64,000 bases of DNA from Parvibaculum sp. (GCA_030649335.1 JAUSLL010000119.1:1-64000); one strand, 5' to 3'; numbered from the stretch's first letter, positions 45,044 through 54,069 are shown. Notes: generated from the sequence alone by a model not told the origin. Program-made: numbers and translations.

Positions 45044-47436
45044 GCGCCATTTCCGAAAGCTCCGCTGCCTCAACAGACACAGGCAAAGAGACAACGTGGA
45101 TTGGAAGACCGCTTCCCAGAATGGAAGACCAGAGATTTCTGGTCGGTAAGGGGAGATATGTCGATGACATCGTGCTGCCAAATCAGCTCTTTGCTGCATT
45201 TGTTCGAAGCCCGCACGGGCATGCGCGTGTTTCGAAGCTCGATCTGTCGAAGGCAAGGAGCGCAAGCGGCGTCGTTGCGGCATATGGCGGATCAGACATT
45301 CAGGGCCTGAAGGACGTTCCCCCCAATTGGGTCTTGCCGGGATCCCACGTCAAAGGGCGTCCTCCGTTGGTGCGGGAAACGGTGCGGCATGTGGGTGAGG
45401 CCGTCGCCGTCATTATCGCGGAAACGCAAGCCGAGGCAGTAGACGCGGCAGCTTTGGTCGATGTGACTTACGAGGTTTATCCCGCGCTGATCGATCAAAA
45501 TTTGGCGTTGGAAGAGGGTGCCCCTCGTGTCCATGCCGACATAAAAAACAACACGGCAACGATCATGCCTGCGGGTGCCGGTGGGTTTGATGCCGCCGCC
45601 GCCGAGGCGTATCTGAACATCAAACTGACCGTGAAAAATCAAAGGCTCATTCCCTTTCCGATTGAGCCACGGGCGGTCAATGCGGATTTCGATGCGGCAA
45701 CCAGTCGGCTCACGTTCTATTCGAGCAATCAAATACCGCACATGTTGCGCCGAATGCTTGCAGCGGCGCTTGAGTTCCCTGAGCATAAATTGAGGGTCAT
45801 TTCTCCCGACGTGGGAGGTGGCTTTGGTCCGAAAATGCACTTCTATCCTGAAGAGCTCCTCCTTGCCTGGCTCACAACCCAATTGGCTCGTCCGGTAAAA
45901 TGGACCGAGACGCGATCTGAAAACAATGTGGCGACAACACACGGTCGCGATCACAATATGGTGGCCGATATCGCGGCGGACGCCGACGGAAAAATTCTCG
46001 CATTGAGAGTAAGAGGTGTGGCCAATATCGGCGCATATCTCTCGTCGATGGGAACCGGTGTTCCGACAATCAATGTCGCTCTGTTTCTTCTCGGTGTTTA
46101 TGCGATCCCCGTTTCTGAAGCCCTGATCACATGCGTGTACACAAACACCACGCCGGTTGATGCCTATCGTGGAGCGGGACGCCCGGAGGCGGCCTATCTG
46201 ATTGAGCGGGCAATTGATCGTGTCGCACTTGAGCTGGGGCTGGACCCCGCTGAAGTGCGTTTTCGAAATTTCATTCAGCCGGAACAACTCCCCTATCGGC
46301 AAGGCGTGGGTACGAAGATTGACAGCGGACAATTTGCAAATACGCTCAATCTTGCTCTCGAAAAAATAAACTACAAAGCGCTGCGCAGGGAACAAGAAGC
46401 AGCGCGAGCTGAGGGTCGCCTTTTTGGCGTCGGCGTAAGCAATTACACCGAGACTTGCGCCATGGGTTTCGGTCCTCTGCTCGGCGCCATCGGCTTCGAC
46501 AGAGGCGGATATGAAAGCGCGCTGGTCCGCGTTCACCCCGACGGGCATGTCTCGGTATTCTCTGGGTCCCATAGCCACGGTCAGGGGCACGTCACGACGT
46601 TCGCGCAGATCGCTGCGGATTCATTGGGGATCACGCCGGATGAAATCGAAGTCATTCAAGGAGATACGGATCAGGTTCCATTTGGAACGGGAACATTCAA
46701 TTCCCGGTCAGTAGCGGTTGGTGGCAGCGCCATAAAAATTGCTGCTGACCGGATTGCGCAGAAAATGAAAAAGATTGCGGGTCATCTCCTGCAATCATCA
46801 CCAGAGAAAATTTTCGTCTCTCAGGGCGTGTTCGGGACAGAAGACGGGCAAGCAACAATAAGGGCTCGCGACGTCGCAAAAGCTGCCTGGACCGGTCACA
46901 ATATTCCGTATGATTTTGGCATCGGGCTCGAAGAAACTGAATTCTATCACCCCGTCGATATGTCCTCTCCCTATGGTGCGCATATCGCCGTCGTAGAGAT
47001 CGACCGCGAGACCGGTGAAGTTGACCTGAAGCGTTACCTCGCCGTGGATGATTGCGGCGTGATCATCAACCCGCTTCTGGCGCGCGGTCAGGTGCATGGC
47101 GGCTTGGCGCAGGGCATCGGGCAGGCACTATACGAAACGGCCGCGCTGGATTCCGATGGCCGCCCGACCGCTGAGCCGTCAATTCCTCGCTCGGACATGC
47201 TTCCGCGGTTCGAAACCGATCATACGATCTCGCCGTCAAACACAAACCCTCTGGGGGCCAAAGGCATTGGCGAAGCGGGAGCTGTGGGCGCACCGCCAGC
47301 TATTGCCAATGCGATCATCGATGCTCTGTGGCCGCTCGGTGTGAAGGAAGTGGATATGCCTTTCACACCCGAGCGTGTGCTGAACGCGATCGAAGAAGCT
47401 GTTGGCCGTGATGCGAAGAAGGTAGCCGCACAATGA
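45040..47436 (+). CDS. Molybdenum hydroxylase large subunit, molybdopterin-binding (CoxL form II-like)
   Basis: Catalytic subunit, 798 residues. Mo-cofactor regions GGGFGPKMHFYPEE, SGSHSHGQGHVTTFAQIAAD, and the catalytic Glu near the C-terminus in GAKGIGEAGAVGAPPAIANAI. The active-site loop reads AYRGAGRPEA, the form II signature, instead of AYxCSFR of true CO dehydrogenase. It therefore hydroxylates an organic substrate, probably an aromatic, heterocycle or acyl compound, and not CO. The identity of that compound is not visible. Co-encoded with small and medium subunits (4-bp overlaps). Confidence 0.93.
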   Translation: MSAISESSAASTDTGKETTWIGRPLPRMEDQRFLVGKGRYVDDIVLPNQLFAAFVRSPHGHARVSKLDLSKARSASGVVAAYGGSDIQGLKDVPPNWVLPGSHVKGRPPLVRETVRHVGEAVAVIIAETQAEAVDAAALVDVTYEVYPALIDQNLALEEGAPRVHADIKNNTATIMPAGAGGFDAAAAEAYLNIKLTVKNQRLIPFPIEPRAVNADFDAATSRLTFYSSNQIPHMLRRMLAAALEFPEHKLRVISPDVGGGFGPKMHFYPEELLLAWLTTQLARPVKWTETRSENNVATTHGRDHNMVADIAADADGKILALRVRGVANIGAYLSSMGTGVPTINVALFLLGVYAIPVSEALITCVYTNTTPVDAYRGAGRPEAAYLIERAIDRVALELGLDPAEVRFRNFIQPEQLPYRQGVGTKIDSGQFANTLNLALEKINYKALRREQEAARAEGRLFGVGVSNYTETCAMGFGPLLGAIGFDRGGYESALVRVHPDGHVSVFSGSHSHGQGHVTTFAQIAADSLGITPDEIEVIQGDTDQVPFGTGTFNSRSVAVGGSAIKIAADRIAQKMKKIAGHLLQSSPEKIFVSQGVFGTEDGQATIRARDVAKAAWTGHNIPYDFGIGLEETEFYHPVDMSSPYGAHIAVVEIDRETGEVDLKRYLAVDDCGVIINPLLARGQVHGGLAQGIGQALYETAALDSDGRPTAEPSIPRSDMLPRFETDHTISPSNTNPLGAKGIGEAGAVGAPPAIANAIIDALWPLGVKEVDMPFTPERVLNAIEEAVGRDAKKVAAQ

Positions 47437-48302
47437 TCCCTCATTCATTTGACTATATGCGTCCTCAGACTCTGAATGACGCGCTCAAAGAAATCGAGAA
47501 TCTGACGCCGCAAACCGAAGTGGCGATTTTGGCTGGCGGCCAGAGCTTGCTATCGGCGCTGAAGCAGCGTCGCATCAATCCAAATTTAATCGTGGACCTT
47601 GGCGCAATTTCAGATCTGAGCACGACGCGCGAAGTGTCAGACGGTCTGGAGGTCGGAGCGATGGTGCGGCAGGTGGAATTTGTCGGACATCGTTTTGTCA
47701 GCGCGCATGCCCCGATATTTCAGGATGTCGCCGCCGCTGCCGGTGATCCCATGATCCGTCGAAATGGCACTTTGGTTGGCGCGTTTTGTGAGGTTGACCC
47801 GCGCGGCGATTGGGTCGCTGCGGGTCTGGTGCACGATGCAGTGCTGGAAATTTCAAGTCTCTCGGAGACACGTCGCGAGCCACTGGAATCTTTCGCGGGC
47901 AAACCAAAAGAGAGCCGCCTTAAGAGCAACGAGCTTGTTACCAAATGCATCCTGAACGCCGCGCCTGAGAATTCAATATCTGCCTACAGAAAATGTAAGC
48001 ACAACGCGGTCGGATGGAGCATCGCCGGTGTCGCGGTGGTGCTTGAGCTGGACAAAGAACGAAAATGCAGGGCGATCAAGCTTGCTGTCGCCGGTGCCAC
48101 GACCTTCCCTCAACGGTTGAGAGCGCTCGAGCTTGAGCTGCAAGGTGTCGATCTGTCCGATGAAGACAATCTGGATCAACTTATACGCCCCCATCTGGCC
48201 GCGTTGGAATTTTTTGGCGATAGCTACGCTTCCGCCGGCTACCGCGAAAAACGTCTGGCTATTCAAATCCGCCGAACACTGGCGGAACTCTCCAAAAGCT
48301 AA
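47433..48302 (+). CDS. Molybdenum hydroxylase medium subunit, FAD-binding (CoxM-like)
   Basis: 289 residues. FAD-binding loop ILAGGQSLLSALKQRRINPNLIVDLGAI at about 33-60 and the second loop MIRRNGTLVGAFCEVDPRGDWVAAGL. The C-terminal CODH_FlavC domain follows. It transfers electrons from the [2Fe-2S] clusters to an acceptor. ATG overlaps the large subunit stop by 4 bp. The S-L-M gene order differs from the classic M-S-L of carboxydotrophs. Confidence 0.92.
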   Translation: MIPHSFDYMRPQTLNDALKEIENLTPQTEVAILAGGQSLLSALKQRRINPNLIVDLGAISDLSTTREVSDGLEVGAMVRQVEFVGHRFVSAHAPIFQDVAAAAGDPMIRRNGTLVGAFCEVDPRGDWVAAGLVHDAVLEISSLSETRREPLESFAGKPKESRLKSNELVTKCILNAAPENSISAYRKCKHNAVGWSIAGVAVVLELDKERKCRAIKLAVAGATTFPQRLRALELELQGVDLSDEDNLDQLIRPHLAALEFFGDSYASAGYREKRLAIQIRRTLAELSKS

Positions 48303-48335
48303 TCATACAGTCTGCTGAAGCTCCGCTGCGGGAAA

Positions 48336-49154
48336 ATGAAAATGACCGAAACGATAGTCGAAAGAGAACACAACCGTGACGTCGCCATTTTGACGATGGT
48401 TTACCGACCTCACAATCTGCTTGGGCCAAAGTTGATGAGTGCGCTGAGCCGCGAGATCAAAGCGGCACAGGAAGCGGGCGCGCGCGCCATCGTCTTGCGA
48501 AGCGGCTTGCGCCATTTTTCGGCGGGTGCGGACCTGGACATTTTCGTCTCTGCGATCAGCAAACGCGAGGGTGATAAAGAACCTGCAAGCCAGCCGGTTA
48601 AAGAGAGAGAATATACACCGACAGTTGAGTTTCTTCGCCGGTTCGAACTTCTGCCGATCCCGATCATTGCCAGTATCCACGGGGTCTGTCTCGGTGGTGG
48701 ATTGGAGCTGGCCTTGGCCTGCGATTATGTCATCGCCGCCTCTTCGGCGAAAATCGGTTCCGTCGAAGCTTCATTGGGGTTGCACCCGCTCATGGGCGGG
48801 ATACAGCGCCAAGTGCAGCGCATTGGCGTGGCGCGCGCAAAAGAAATGTCGATGCTGGCCCGTCGTTATGACGCCGAGACCCTAGCACGGTGGGGGCTCA
48901 TCAATCTTGCGGTTCCCGACGACAATCTCCAGGCGGTCACCATGAGTTTAGCCGAGGAGTTCGCGAGTGGCCCGACAGTGGCACACGCCGCCACAAAACG
49001 GCTTGCCTACATCGCCGCAAACGAAGGTGTATTGGCGGCCGACGTCGCCATGGAAGAGATCCAGAAACCTGTCTGGGCCTCGGAAGACCTCAAGATAGGC
49101 TTAGGTTCGTTCCAGAAGAACGGTCCTGGCCTCGCCAAGTTCAAGGGGAACTAG
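48336..49154 (+). CDS. Enoyl-CoA hydratase/isomerase family protein
   Basis: Crotonase-fold enzyme, 272 residues. Oxyanion-hole segments HFSAGADLDIF at about 66-76 and HGVCLGGGLELALACDYVIAA at about 111-131; candidate catalytic Glu in IGSVEASLGLHPLMGG. It acts on a CoA thioester by hydration, isomerisation or ring hydrolysis. It follows CoxM by 33 bp and precedes the CoA-transferase by 2 bp, implying that the hydroxylated compound is degraded as a CoA ester. Confidence 0.88.
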   Translation: MKMTETIVEREHNRDVAILTMVYRPHNLLGPKLMSALSREIKAAQEAGARAIVLRSGLRHFSAGADLDIFVSAISKREGDKEPASQPVKEREYTPTVEFLRRFELLPIPIIASIHGVCLGGGLELALACDYVIAASSAKIGSVEASLGLHPLMGGIQRQVQRIGVARAKEMSMLARRYDAETLARWGLINLAVPDDNLQAVTMSLAEEFASGPTVAHAATKRLAYIAANEGVLAADVAMEEIQKPVWASEDLKIGLGSFQKNGPGLAKFKGN

Positions 49155-49156
49155 AC

Positions 49157-50380
49157 ATGCCCGGACCCCTGCACGGATTGAAAGTTATCGATTTCTCCCG
49201 AGTGCTCGCGGGCCCCTTATGCGCACGCACCTTGCTGGACCTCGGTGCGGATGTTTTGAAGGTAGAACCGCCGCGCCCGGATGTTTCCCGTTTCTCACCA
49301 CCCTCCAACGGTGAAATCTCTGGTTATTACGCCCAGCAGAATGCCGGCAAACGAAATGTCAGCATTGATCTGAACAAACCCGGCGCACGTGAACTGGTCC
49401 TCCGCTTTTGTGAAGACGCAGATATCATTGTCGAGAATTTTCGAGCGGGCGCACTCGGTTTCTTCGGATTGGGATATGAGGAGATTGCGAAGGTCAATCC
49501 ACGTGTGATCTACGCGTCCATCACCGGATACGGCCAAAAAGGTCCGTGGCAGGGCCGAATGGCATATGCGCCGACAGTTCAGGCCGAGACAGGATTTACG
49601 CAAAATAGCCACTCGCACTATGGCGCGGAGACTGCATGGCAAACCGACAGTCTGTCCCACGCAGATGTGTATTCAGGCCTGCAGGCGACGATCGCGCTAC
49701 TTGCCGCTCTTCACGAGAGAGAGAAAACCGGCAAGGGGCAATATATCGACGTCGCAATGGCCGCCACATTGATCGCGATCAATGAAAAAGCGCATCTCGA
49801 ATTGAATGATATTGATTTGGGAGACGAGCCGGGGGTTCTCGGGGCGACCGATTGTCCTTTTTTCAGAGGACCGGATGATGAACTTTTCACGGTGGCAACA
49901 AGCCTGGTAAGCAGCCTTACCTTCCGCCAATATCTTGCTGCTATGCACCGGCCAGACTTGGCCAAGGACGAGCGGTTTTCGTCGGCGTCAGCGCGACGCA
50001 CAAATTTCGACGCACTTCATCGGATCATTCAGGACTGGATGTTGTCTTTTGCCGATATGAAGTCGCTTGAGGCGCAACTGGACGAGTCAAAAATTGCGAT
50101 GGGTGAAGTAAAGTCCCTTCGTGATCTTCGGGAAAGCGAATGGGCGGAGTATTGGGGCGCGGTTCAAGTCGTATCGGATCGCAACGGCGGCGAGATCAAG
50201 TTGCCGGGACGCCCGTGGAAGTTTTCCAGAAGCGAGTTGGAGCCGATCGGCGATCCGGCGCTGCAAGGCGAGCATAATTACGATGTGTTTGCCGAATTGG
50301 GTTTCTCCGCAAAAGAAATTGAAGACTATCACGCGACCGGCGTGCTTGTCGGCCGTGTGAGCGCGTCGCGGTCGGTTTGA
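49157..50380 (+). CDS. CaiB/BaiF (class III) CoA-transferase
   Basis: Transfers CoA between acids, 407 residues from MPGPLHGLKVIDF. Typical N-terminal VIDFSRVLAGPLCARTLLDLGADVLKVEPP, KRNVSIDLNKPGARELVLRF, and the catalytic Asp in SHADVYSGLQATIALLAAL near residue 170. The ORF track gives a false upstream start at 48890 running through the hydratase in another frame; ATG 49157 follows directly after the hydratase stop. Probably activates the substrate or recycles CoA within this pathway. Confidence 0.9.
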   Translation: MPGPLHGLKVIDFSRVLAGPLCARTLLDLGADVLKVEPPRPDVSRFSPPSNGEISGYYAQQNAGKRNVSIDLNKPGARELVLRFCEDADIIVENFRAGALGFFGLGYEEIAKVNPRVIYASITGYGQKGPWQGRMAYAPTVQAETGFTQNSHSHYGAETAWQTDSLSHADVYSGLQATIALLAALHEREKTGKGQYIDVAMAATLIAINEKAHLELNDIDLGDEPGVLGATDCPFFRGPDDELFTVATSLVSSLTFRQYLAAMHRPDLAKDERFSSASARRTNFDALHRIIQDWMLSFADMKSLEAQLDESKIAMGEVKSLRDLRESEWAEYWGAVQVVSDRNGGEIKLPGRPWKFSRSELEPIGDPALQGEHNYDVFAELGFSAKEIEDYHATGVLVGRVSASRSV

Positions 50381-51630
50381 TGAGCGAACCAAAAAACAAA
50401 TTGGCTTCGTGGGTCCCCGGCGCTGACGGTTCAGGATTTTCTCTGTCGAACCTTTGTTACGGTGTCGCAAAGGTTGGAGACGGAAGCTCGGTCGTCGTTG
50501 CGATCGGTCCCTATGCCCTCAATCTCGGCTCATGCGCCACCGCGGGCCTGTTGGACGCCATAGATATCTCCCAGAATGTCTGGAGCAGTCCTTCGCTAAA
50601 CATGTTTCTCGGTCTGGACCGGTCAAAGCATGCGGCCGTGAGGGTGCGATTGAGAGACCTCCTGTCAGATGCGGTTTGGCGGGAAGCCGTGGAACCTTAT
50701 TTGACACGGGTGGATCAACTCACACTCATGCCGCCGGTCAAGCCGGGCGATTTCGTCGATTTTTATGCCAGCCTGCATCACGCGAAACGGTCGATGAAAG
50801 CCTTTGGCGCGACGGACGGACCAGGTGAGAACTGGTACGCCATGCCAATTGGCTATCACAGCCGGACCGGAACGATTGTCGGCAGCGGCGCACAAATTCG
50901 CCGACCGCGCGGGCAGGTTGCGAAGAAGACGGGTGCCATCCTCTCCAAAACACAGTCTTTGGATTTTGAAGTTGAAATCGGATTTGTCATCTGTGGTTCG
51001 AAGGAATTGGGAGATTCTGTCTCGGTCGGAGAGTTTGCCGGGAACGTGTTTGGTCTCGTGCTGCTGAATGACTGGAGCGCCCGTGACATTCAAGCATGGG
51101 AGGGAAAGCCGCTCGGTCCCCTGCTGGGTAAATCATTTGCGACGCAGATTGGATCATGGGTGGTGCCACTAGAGGCGCTCGACGCCGCGCGACACTCAAC
51201 ACCGGCCCAGCACTCGGCATTGGAATATTTGAGGCATGACGAGGATTGGGGTTTTGATATTCGTCTCACAGTCGGTCTTCAAACATCCGACATGGTGAGC
51301 AAGGCGCAACCACCCGCCATGATCACGGACACCAATATGAAGCACATGCATTGGAGCGGCGCACAGATGCTGGCCCATATGACAGTCAATGGTGCTTCCG
51401 TCAGACCGGGTGATTTATTCGGGTCGGGAACAGTGTCGGGTCCCGAATTGGAAAGTGCGGGATGTCTTTTGGAGCGCACAAACGCGGGGCGCGATCCGAT
51501 CGCCCTGTCCAATGGCGAAGTGAGAGGTTGGGTAGAGGATGGGGATCGCCTGATCATCGAAGGTCGCGCGTTTGCGTCCAACGGCGACCATGTGAGTTTA
51601 GGTCAGCTTTGGGGGGAGGTTTGTGAATGA
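50380..51630 (+). CDS. Fumarylacetoacetase-like hydrolase
   Basis: 416 residues, the length of full FAH enzymes with an N-terminal SH3-like domain plus catalytic domain. Motifs: DFYASLHHAKRSMKAFG (His base region), NWYAMPIGYHSRTGTIVGSG, SLDFEVEIGFVICG with metal-binding acids, LLNDWSARDIQAWEGKPLGPLLGKSFATQIGSWVVPLEAL. This pattern strongly resembles true fumarylacetoacetases that cut a C-C bond in a beta-diketo acid. ATG at 50380 overlaps the previous stop by one base (TGATG). No homogentisate dioxygenase is present, so its substrate here may be different. Confidence 0.85.
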   Translation: MSEPKNKLASWVPGADGSGFSLSNLCYGVAKVGDGSSVVVAIGPYALNLGSCATAGLLDAIDISQNVWSSPSLNMFLGLDRSKHAAVRVRLRDLLSDAVWREAVEPYLTRVDQLTLMPPVKPGDFVDFYASLHHAKRSMKAFGATDGPGENWYAMPIGYHSRTGTIVGSGAQIRRPRGQVAKKTGAILSKTQSLDFEVEIGFVICGSKELGDSVSVGEFAGNVFGLVLLNDWSARDIQAWEGKPLGPLLGKSFATQIGSWVVPLEALDAARHSTPAQHSALEYLRHDEDWGFDIRLTVGLQTSDMVSKAQPPAMITDTNMKHMHWSGAQMLAHMTVNGASVRPGDLFGSGTVSGPELESAGCLLERTNAGRDPIALSNGEVRGWVEDGDRLIIEGRAFASNGDHVSLGQLWGEVCE

Positions 51631-52364
51631 ATGACTTATTGGACATGGCCGTCGAAGCGCATGGCGGCATAGATCGCTGGGATCGCGCCCGATCGCTTAC
51701 CGTGGATGCACAGATAAGTGGTTCGCTGTTTGAATTGAAAGGTCAGCCTGACATCTTCAAGCAGGTGGAAGTGGAGATCAGTTGCACGGACCCCTATACC
51801 GTCTACAGGTCCTTGGGCGGTGCCAAAGAGAGGCATGGCTCGTTTGAACCCGGGCGTGTCGCAATTTTTCATGGCGAAGAGCTACAGGAAGAATTGATCA
51901 ATCCCCGTGCCGCTCTTCATGCTTTGTCGCTTGCGGAGCCGTGGCAAGAACTGCATGCGCTGTATTTTGGGGGTTATGCAATATGGCATTATCTCGCCGC
52001 TCCCTTTGTGTTTACTCGTCAGGGATTTCAGGCCGAAGAGATTGCCCCTTGGAATGAAGGCGACGAGATCTGGCGTCGCCTTGAAGTCACCTTTCCTAAA
52101 AGCGTTCCTTCAAACTGCCCCACTCAAACTTACCATTTCGATCAAAATGGTTTGCTGAGGCGAATGGACTATCACGTCGAAATTCTGAACGTCGAAATCC
52201 CGGTGGCTCACTATTGCGACGACCACAGATCCGTAGATGGAATTATCGTGCCGCACCGTCGGCGCGCGGTGCCCCGGCGCAACGACGGAACCGCTGATTT
52301 TGGCGCTCTGTATGTTGGAATTGATCTGCAGAATGTCGTAATTCAAACCGCTTTCTCCTTGTAA
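51627..52364 (+). CDS. Conserved-looking protein of unknown function
   Basis: 245 residues, soluble, no signal peptide. It starts MNDLLDMAVEAHGGIDRWDRARSLTVDAQISG, reminiscent of lipoprotein-localisation-like beta folds that bind hydrophobic ligands. Later it has YHFDQNGLLRRMDYHVEILN and VDGIIVPHRRRAVPRRNDGT. It overlaps the fumarylacetoacetase-like gene by 4 bp, so it belongs to the operon. I cannot name its role; a ligand-handling protein is one option. Confidence 0.75.
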   Translation: MNDLLDMAVEAHGGIDRWDRARSLTVDAQISGSLFELKGQPDIFKQVEVEISCTDPYTVYRSLGGAKERHGSFEPGRVAIFHGEELQEELINPRAALHALSLAEPWQELHALYFGGYAIWHYLAAPFVFTRQGFQAEEIAPWNEGDEIWRRLEVTFPKSVPSNCPTQTYHFDQNGLLRRMDYHVEILNVEIPVAHYCDDHRSVDGIIVPHRRRAVPRRNDGTADFGALYVGIDLQNVVIQTAFSL

Positions 52365-52384
52365 CGCCGATAGTCTCCCCTCAT

Positions 52385-52408
52385 ATTACCTTGATATGTC
52401 AAGGTAAT
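52385..52408. promoter_or_regulatory. 24-bp inverted repeat before the alpha/beta hydrolase gene
   Basis: ATTACCTTGA, TATG, TCAAGGTAAT: perfect 10-bp arms with a 4-bp gap, ending 6 bp before the ATG at 52415. Operator-like for a TetR-type dimer; as RNA it would form a hairpin next to the ribosome-binding site. Confidence 0.6.
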
Positions 52409-52414
52409 GGAAAC

Positions 52415-53158
52415 ATGCAAAGAGAAACCGCGCGTTGTAACGGTATCGACATCGTCTATGACGGTCTTGGTCGGGGCCAGTCGGCGTTACTGCTCCACGC
52501 CGGTGGAGAGCGAAGGCGTGTCTGGTATCCGGTGATGGAATATCTCGACAAGAAGGGATTGCGCAGTATCGCATGCGACCAGCGAGGCCATGGCGACAGC
52601 GGCGGAACCACGGCGGATGGCGTCATCGCCTTTGCAGCGGATACGGCATTGATGGTGGCGCACCTGCGCGGGTGTCCTGTCATTGTCGGCGCGTCACTCG
52701 GCGGATTTGCCGCAATGCTCGCACTCGCGGATTTGAAACTTCAATCCGATGTCGCCGGATTAATATTGGTTGATGTAATCCCGGATCCAGATCCGTCACG
52801 CGTCTGCACATATCTCGCGGGCGAGGAACGACAAGCATTGGGCCGCTCGCCGCTGGTTTCCGATATTCTGGACAGAGCGGAACAATTTCTGGGGGCCACC
52901 GCAAGCCTTCATATCCCTGTTCTGCTGGTGCGTTCCGGAAAAGGCAGTGCAATCACAGATGAAGAAGTCGCCAGACTGAGCATGCTCGTCCCACAACTTC
53001 AAACGACCATTGTCGAAAATGCGGGGCATTTGATTGCCCGCGATGCCCCGACTGAGTTGGCAGAATTAATCGCAGAATTTATGCAAAGCGACAAAGTGCG
53101 GGCGCGCCATATTCAATGGATTGGCAAGTATGCTCATCCGATTCAGGCGAAGAGCTAA
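52415..53158 (+). CDS. Alpha/beta-hydrolase
   Basis: 247 residues from MQRETARCNGIDIVYDG. Oxyanion region LLLHAGGERRRVWYPV, nucleophile elbow VGASLGGFAAM near residue 100, general His in VENAGHLIARDAPTELAELIAEF near 215. Could be an esterase, enol-lactonase or thioesterase of the preceding pathway. The track start is a TTG lying inside the inverted repeat; ATG 52415 with GGAA upstream is preferred. Convergent with the TetR gene, whose stop overlaps by 4 bases. Confidence 0.85.
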   Translation: MQRETARCNGIDIVYDGLGRGQSALLLHAGGERRRVWYPVMEYLDKKGLRSIACDQRGHGDSGGTTADGVIAFAADTALMVAHLRGCPVIVGASLGGFAAMLALADLKLQSDVAGLILVDVIPDPDPSRVCTYLAGEERQALGRSPLVSDILDRAEQFLGATASLHIPVLLVRSGKGSAITDEEVARLSMLVPQLQTTIVENAGHLIARDAPTELAELIAEFMQSDKVRARHIQWIGKYAHPIQAKS

Positions 53159-53751
53159 GTATTTTTGCTCGCAGATATAGCGGCCGCCGCCTCTTTGAGG
53201 GCGCCTTTAAGGCCCGTCTCCAGTATCTCGCTCCTGAGCTTGTGGTTTGCGGGGACAGCCCGCGCGAGCCCGATCGTGCCTGTCATTTTCGTCAGTAGCG
53301 TAATGGCCAATTGACGCCGCGTTCGTGGCGCTCTCATGCCTTCCGATTGCAGCCGCTTCTCAAGGGATACGATCATTGCCTCAATTCCATCTGCAAATAT
53401 GGACTTAAGTTCGGGAGACGCTCTGGCTGCGTCACTTGACAACGCAGCCGCAGGACATCCTTCATCTGGTCGGTCAATGTGAAGGTCACTGATATACAGA
53501 CGCAAGTGACCTTCTAGGTCTTCTGCCTTCGCCATAGCGGTGGCTCGTTTCTGAAAGGCGTTGACGGTGGCAGCGCGGGCGAGGGTTTCTTTGGAGTTAA
53601 AGTGGTTATAAAAGCCGCCATGTGTGAACCCCGCCGCCTGCATAAGTTCCGCGACAGCGATCCCGTCGTACCCTTTTTCGAGAAAGAGTTTGGTCGCCGT
53701 GTTGAGTACTTGCGCGCGATTTTCCTCTGCCTGCTCTTTAGTAATTCGCAA
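53155..53751 (-). CDS. TetR/AcrR-family transcriptional regulator
   Basis: About 198 residues beginning at TTG 53751 (reads MRITKEQAEENRAQVLNTA), which has AAGGGA 7 bp upstream. The track's ATG at 53838 adds an unlikely 29 residues. HTH: VLNTATKLFLEKGYDGIAVAELMQAAGFTHGGFYNHFNSKETLARA. The C-terminal part has RPDEGCPAAALSSDAAR, common in AcrR/NemR-like regulators sensing electrophiles or acyl compounds. Likely controls the hydrolase and perhaps the Mo-hydroxylase operon. TATACGTATA at 53784-53793 is a candidate autoregulatory site. Confidence 0.85.
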   Translation of the reverse strand: MRITKEQAEENRAQVLNTATKLFLEKGYDGIAVAELMQAAGFTHGGFYNHFNSKETLARAATVNAFQKRATAMAKAEDLEGHLRLYISDLHIDRPDEGCPAAALSSDAARASPELKSIFADGIEAMIVSLEKRLQSEGMRAPRTRRQLAITLLTKMTGTIGLARAVPANHKLRSEILETGLKGALKEAAAAISASKNT

Positions 53752-53783
53752 TGCTTTGTCCCTTCGCAAGTCCTGTTGTCTAC

Positions 53784-53793
53784 TATACGTATA
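53784..53793. promoter_or_regulatory. TATACGTATA palindrome upstream of the TetR gene
   Basis: Perfect 10-bp palindrome 33 bp before the proposed TetR start codon, in the promoter zone. Short, so only moderately supported. Confidence 0.35.
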
Positions 53794-53913
53794 AGCGTCA
53801 TTATAGGTTGGACTTCGCGAAAAAAACAGCAAATGCATCTTTTGGCGAGCAGAGAGGTGTTGCCCGCGAACGGACTGACGAAAGCCAGATCGTGAAGCGG
53901 TTATTAGCCAGGG

Positions 53914-54069
53914 CTACAGGGAGCCGTAGTCGCGTTCGTTGAGGTAAATAGATTCAGGCTGCCGGTCACCTGCAACGCGCTTGATTTCGACGAGTTTGGC
54001 CGATTCAAAGAATTGCCGCGCTTCCGCCGGACTTCGCCAACGAGAGAAATGCACAATTCGATTTGCATC
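53914..54069 (-). pseudogene. C-terminal remnant of a small protein gene
   Basis: Minus strand reads ...NRIVHFSRWRSPAEARQFF, then ESAKLVEIKRVAGDRQ, PESIYLNERDYGSL and stop TAG at 53916-53914. An in-frame TAA lies about nine codons before this stretch and there is no good start, so only the 3' end remains. The sequence has the look of the end of a dimeric alpha/beta-barrel (antibiotic-biosynthesis-monooxygenase-like) protein, a tentative match from memory. Too short for the ORF track. The rest of 53794-54738 shows only the inverted repeat at 54239. Confidence 0.5.

Noticed and set aside
45292-46590. 432-residue minus-strand ORF
   Set aside because: Antisense shadow of the CoxL-like gene.
45040-47436. 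True aerobic CO dehydrogenase
   Set aside because: The active-site loop is AYRGAGR, not AYxCSFR, so CO oxidation is unlikely.
48890-49156. Upstream extension of the CoA-transferase in the ORF track
   Set aside because: Runs through the enoyl-CoA hydratase in another frame; family N-terminus starts at 49157.
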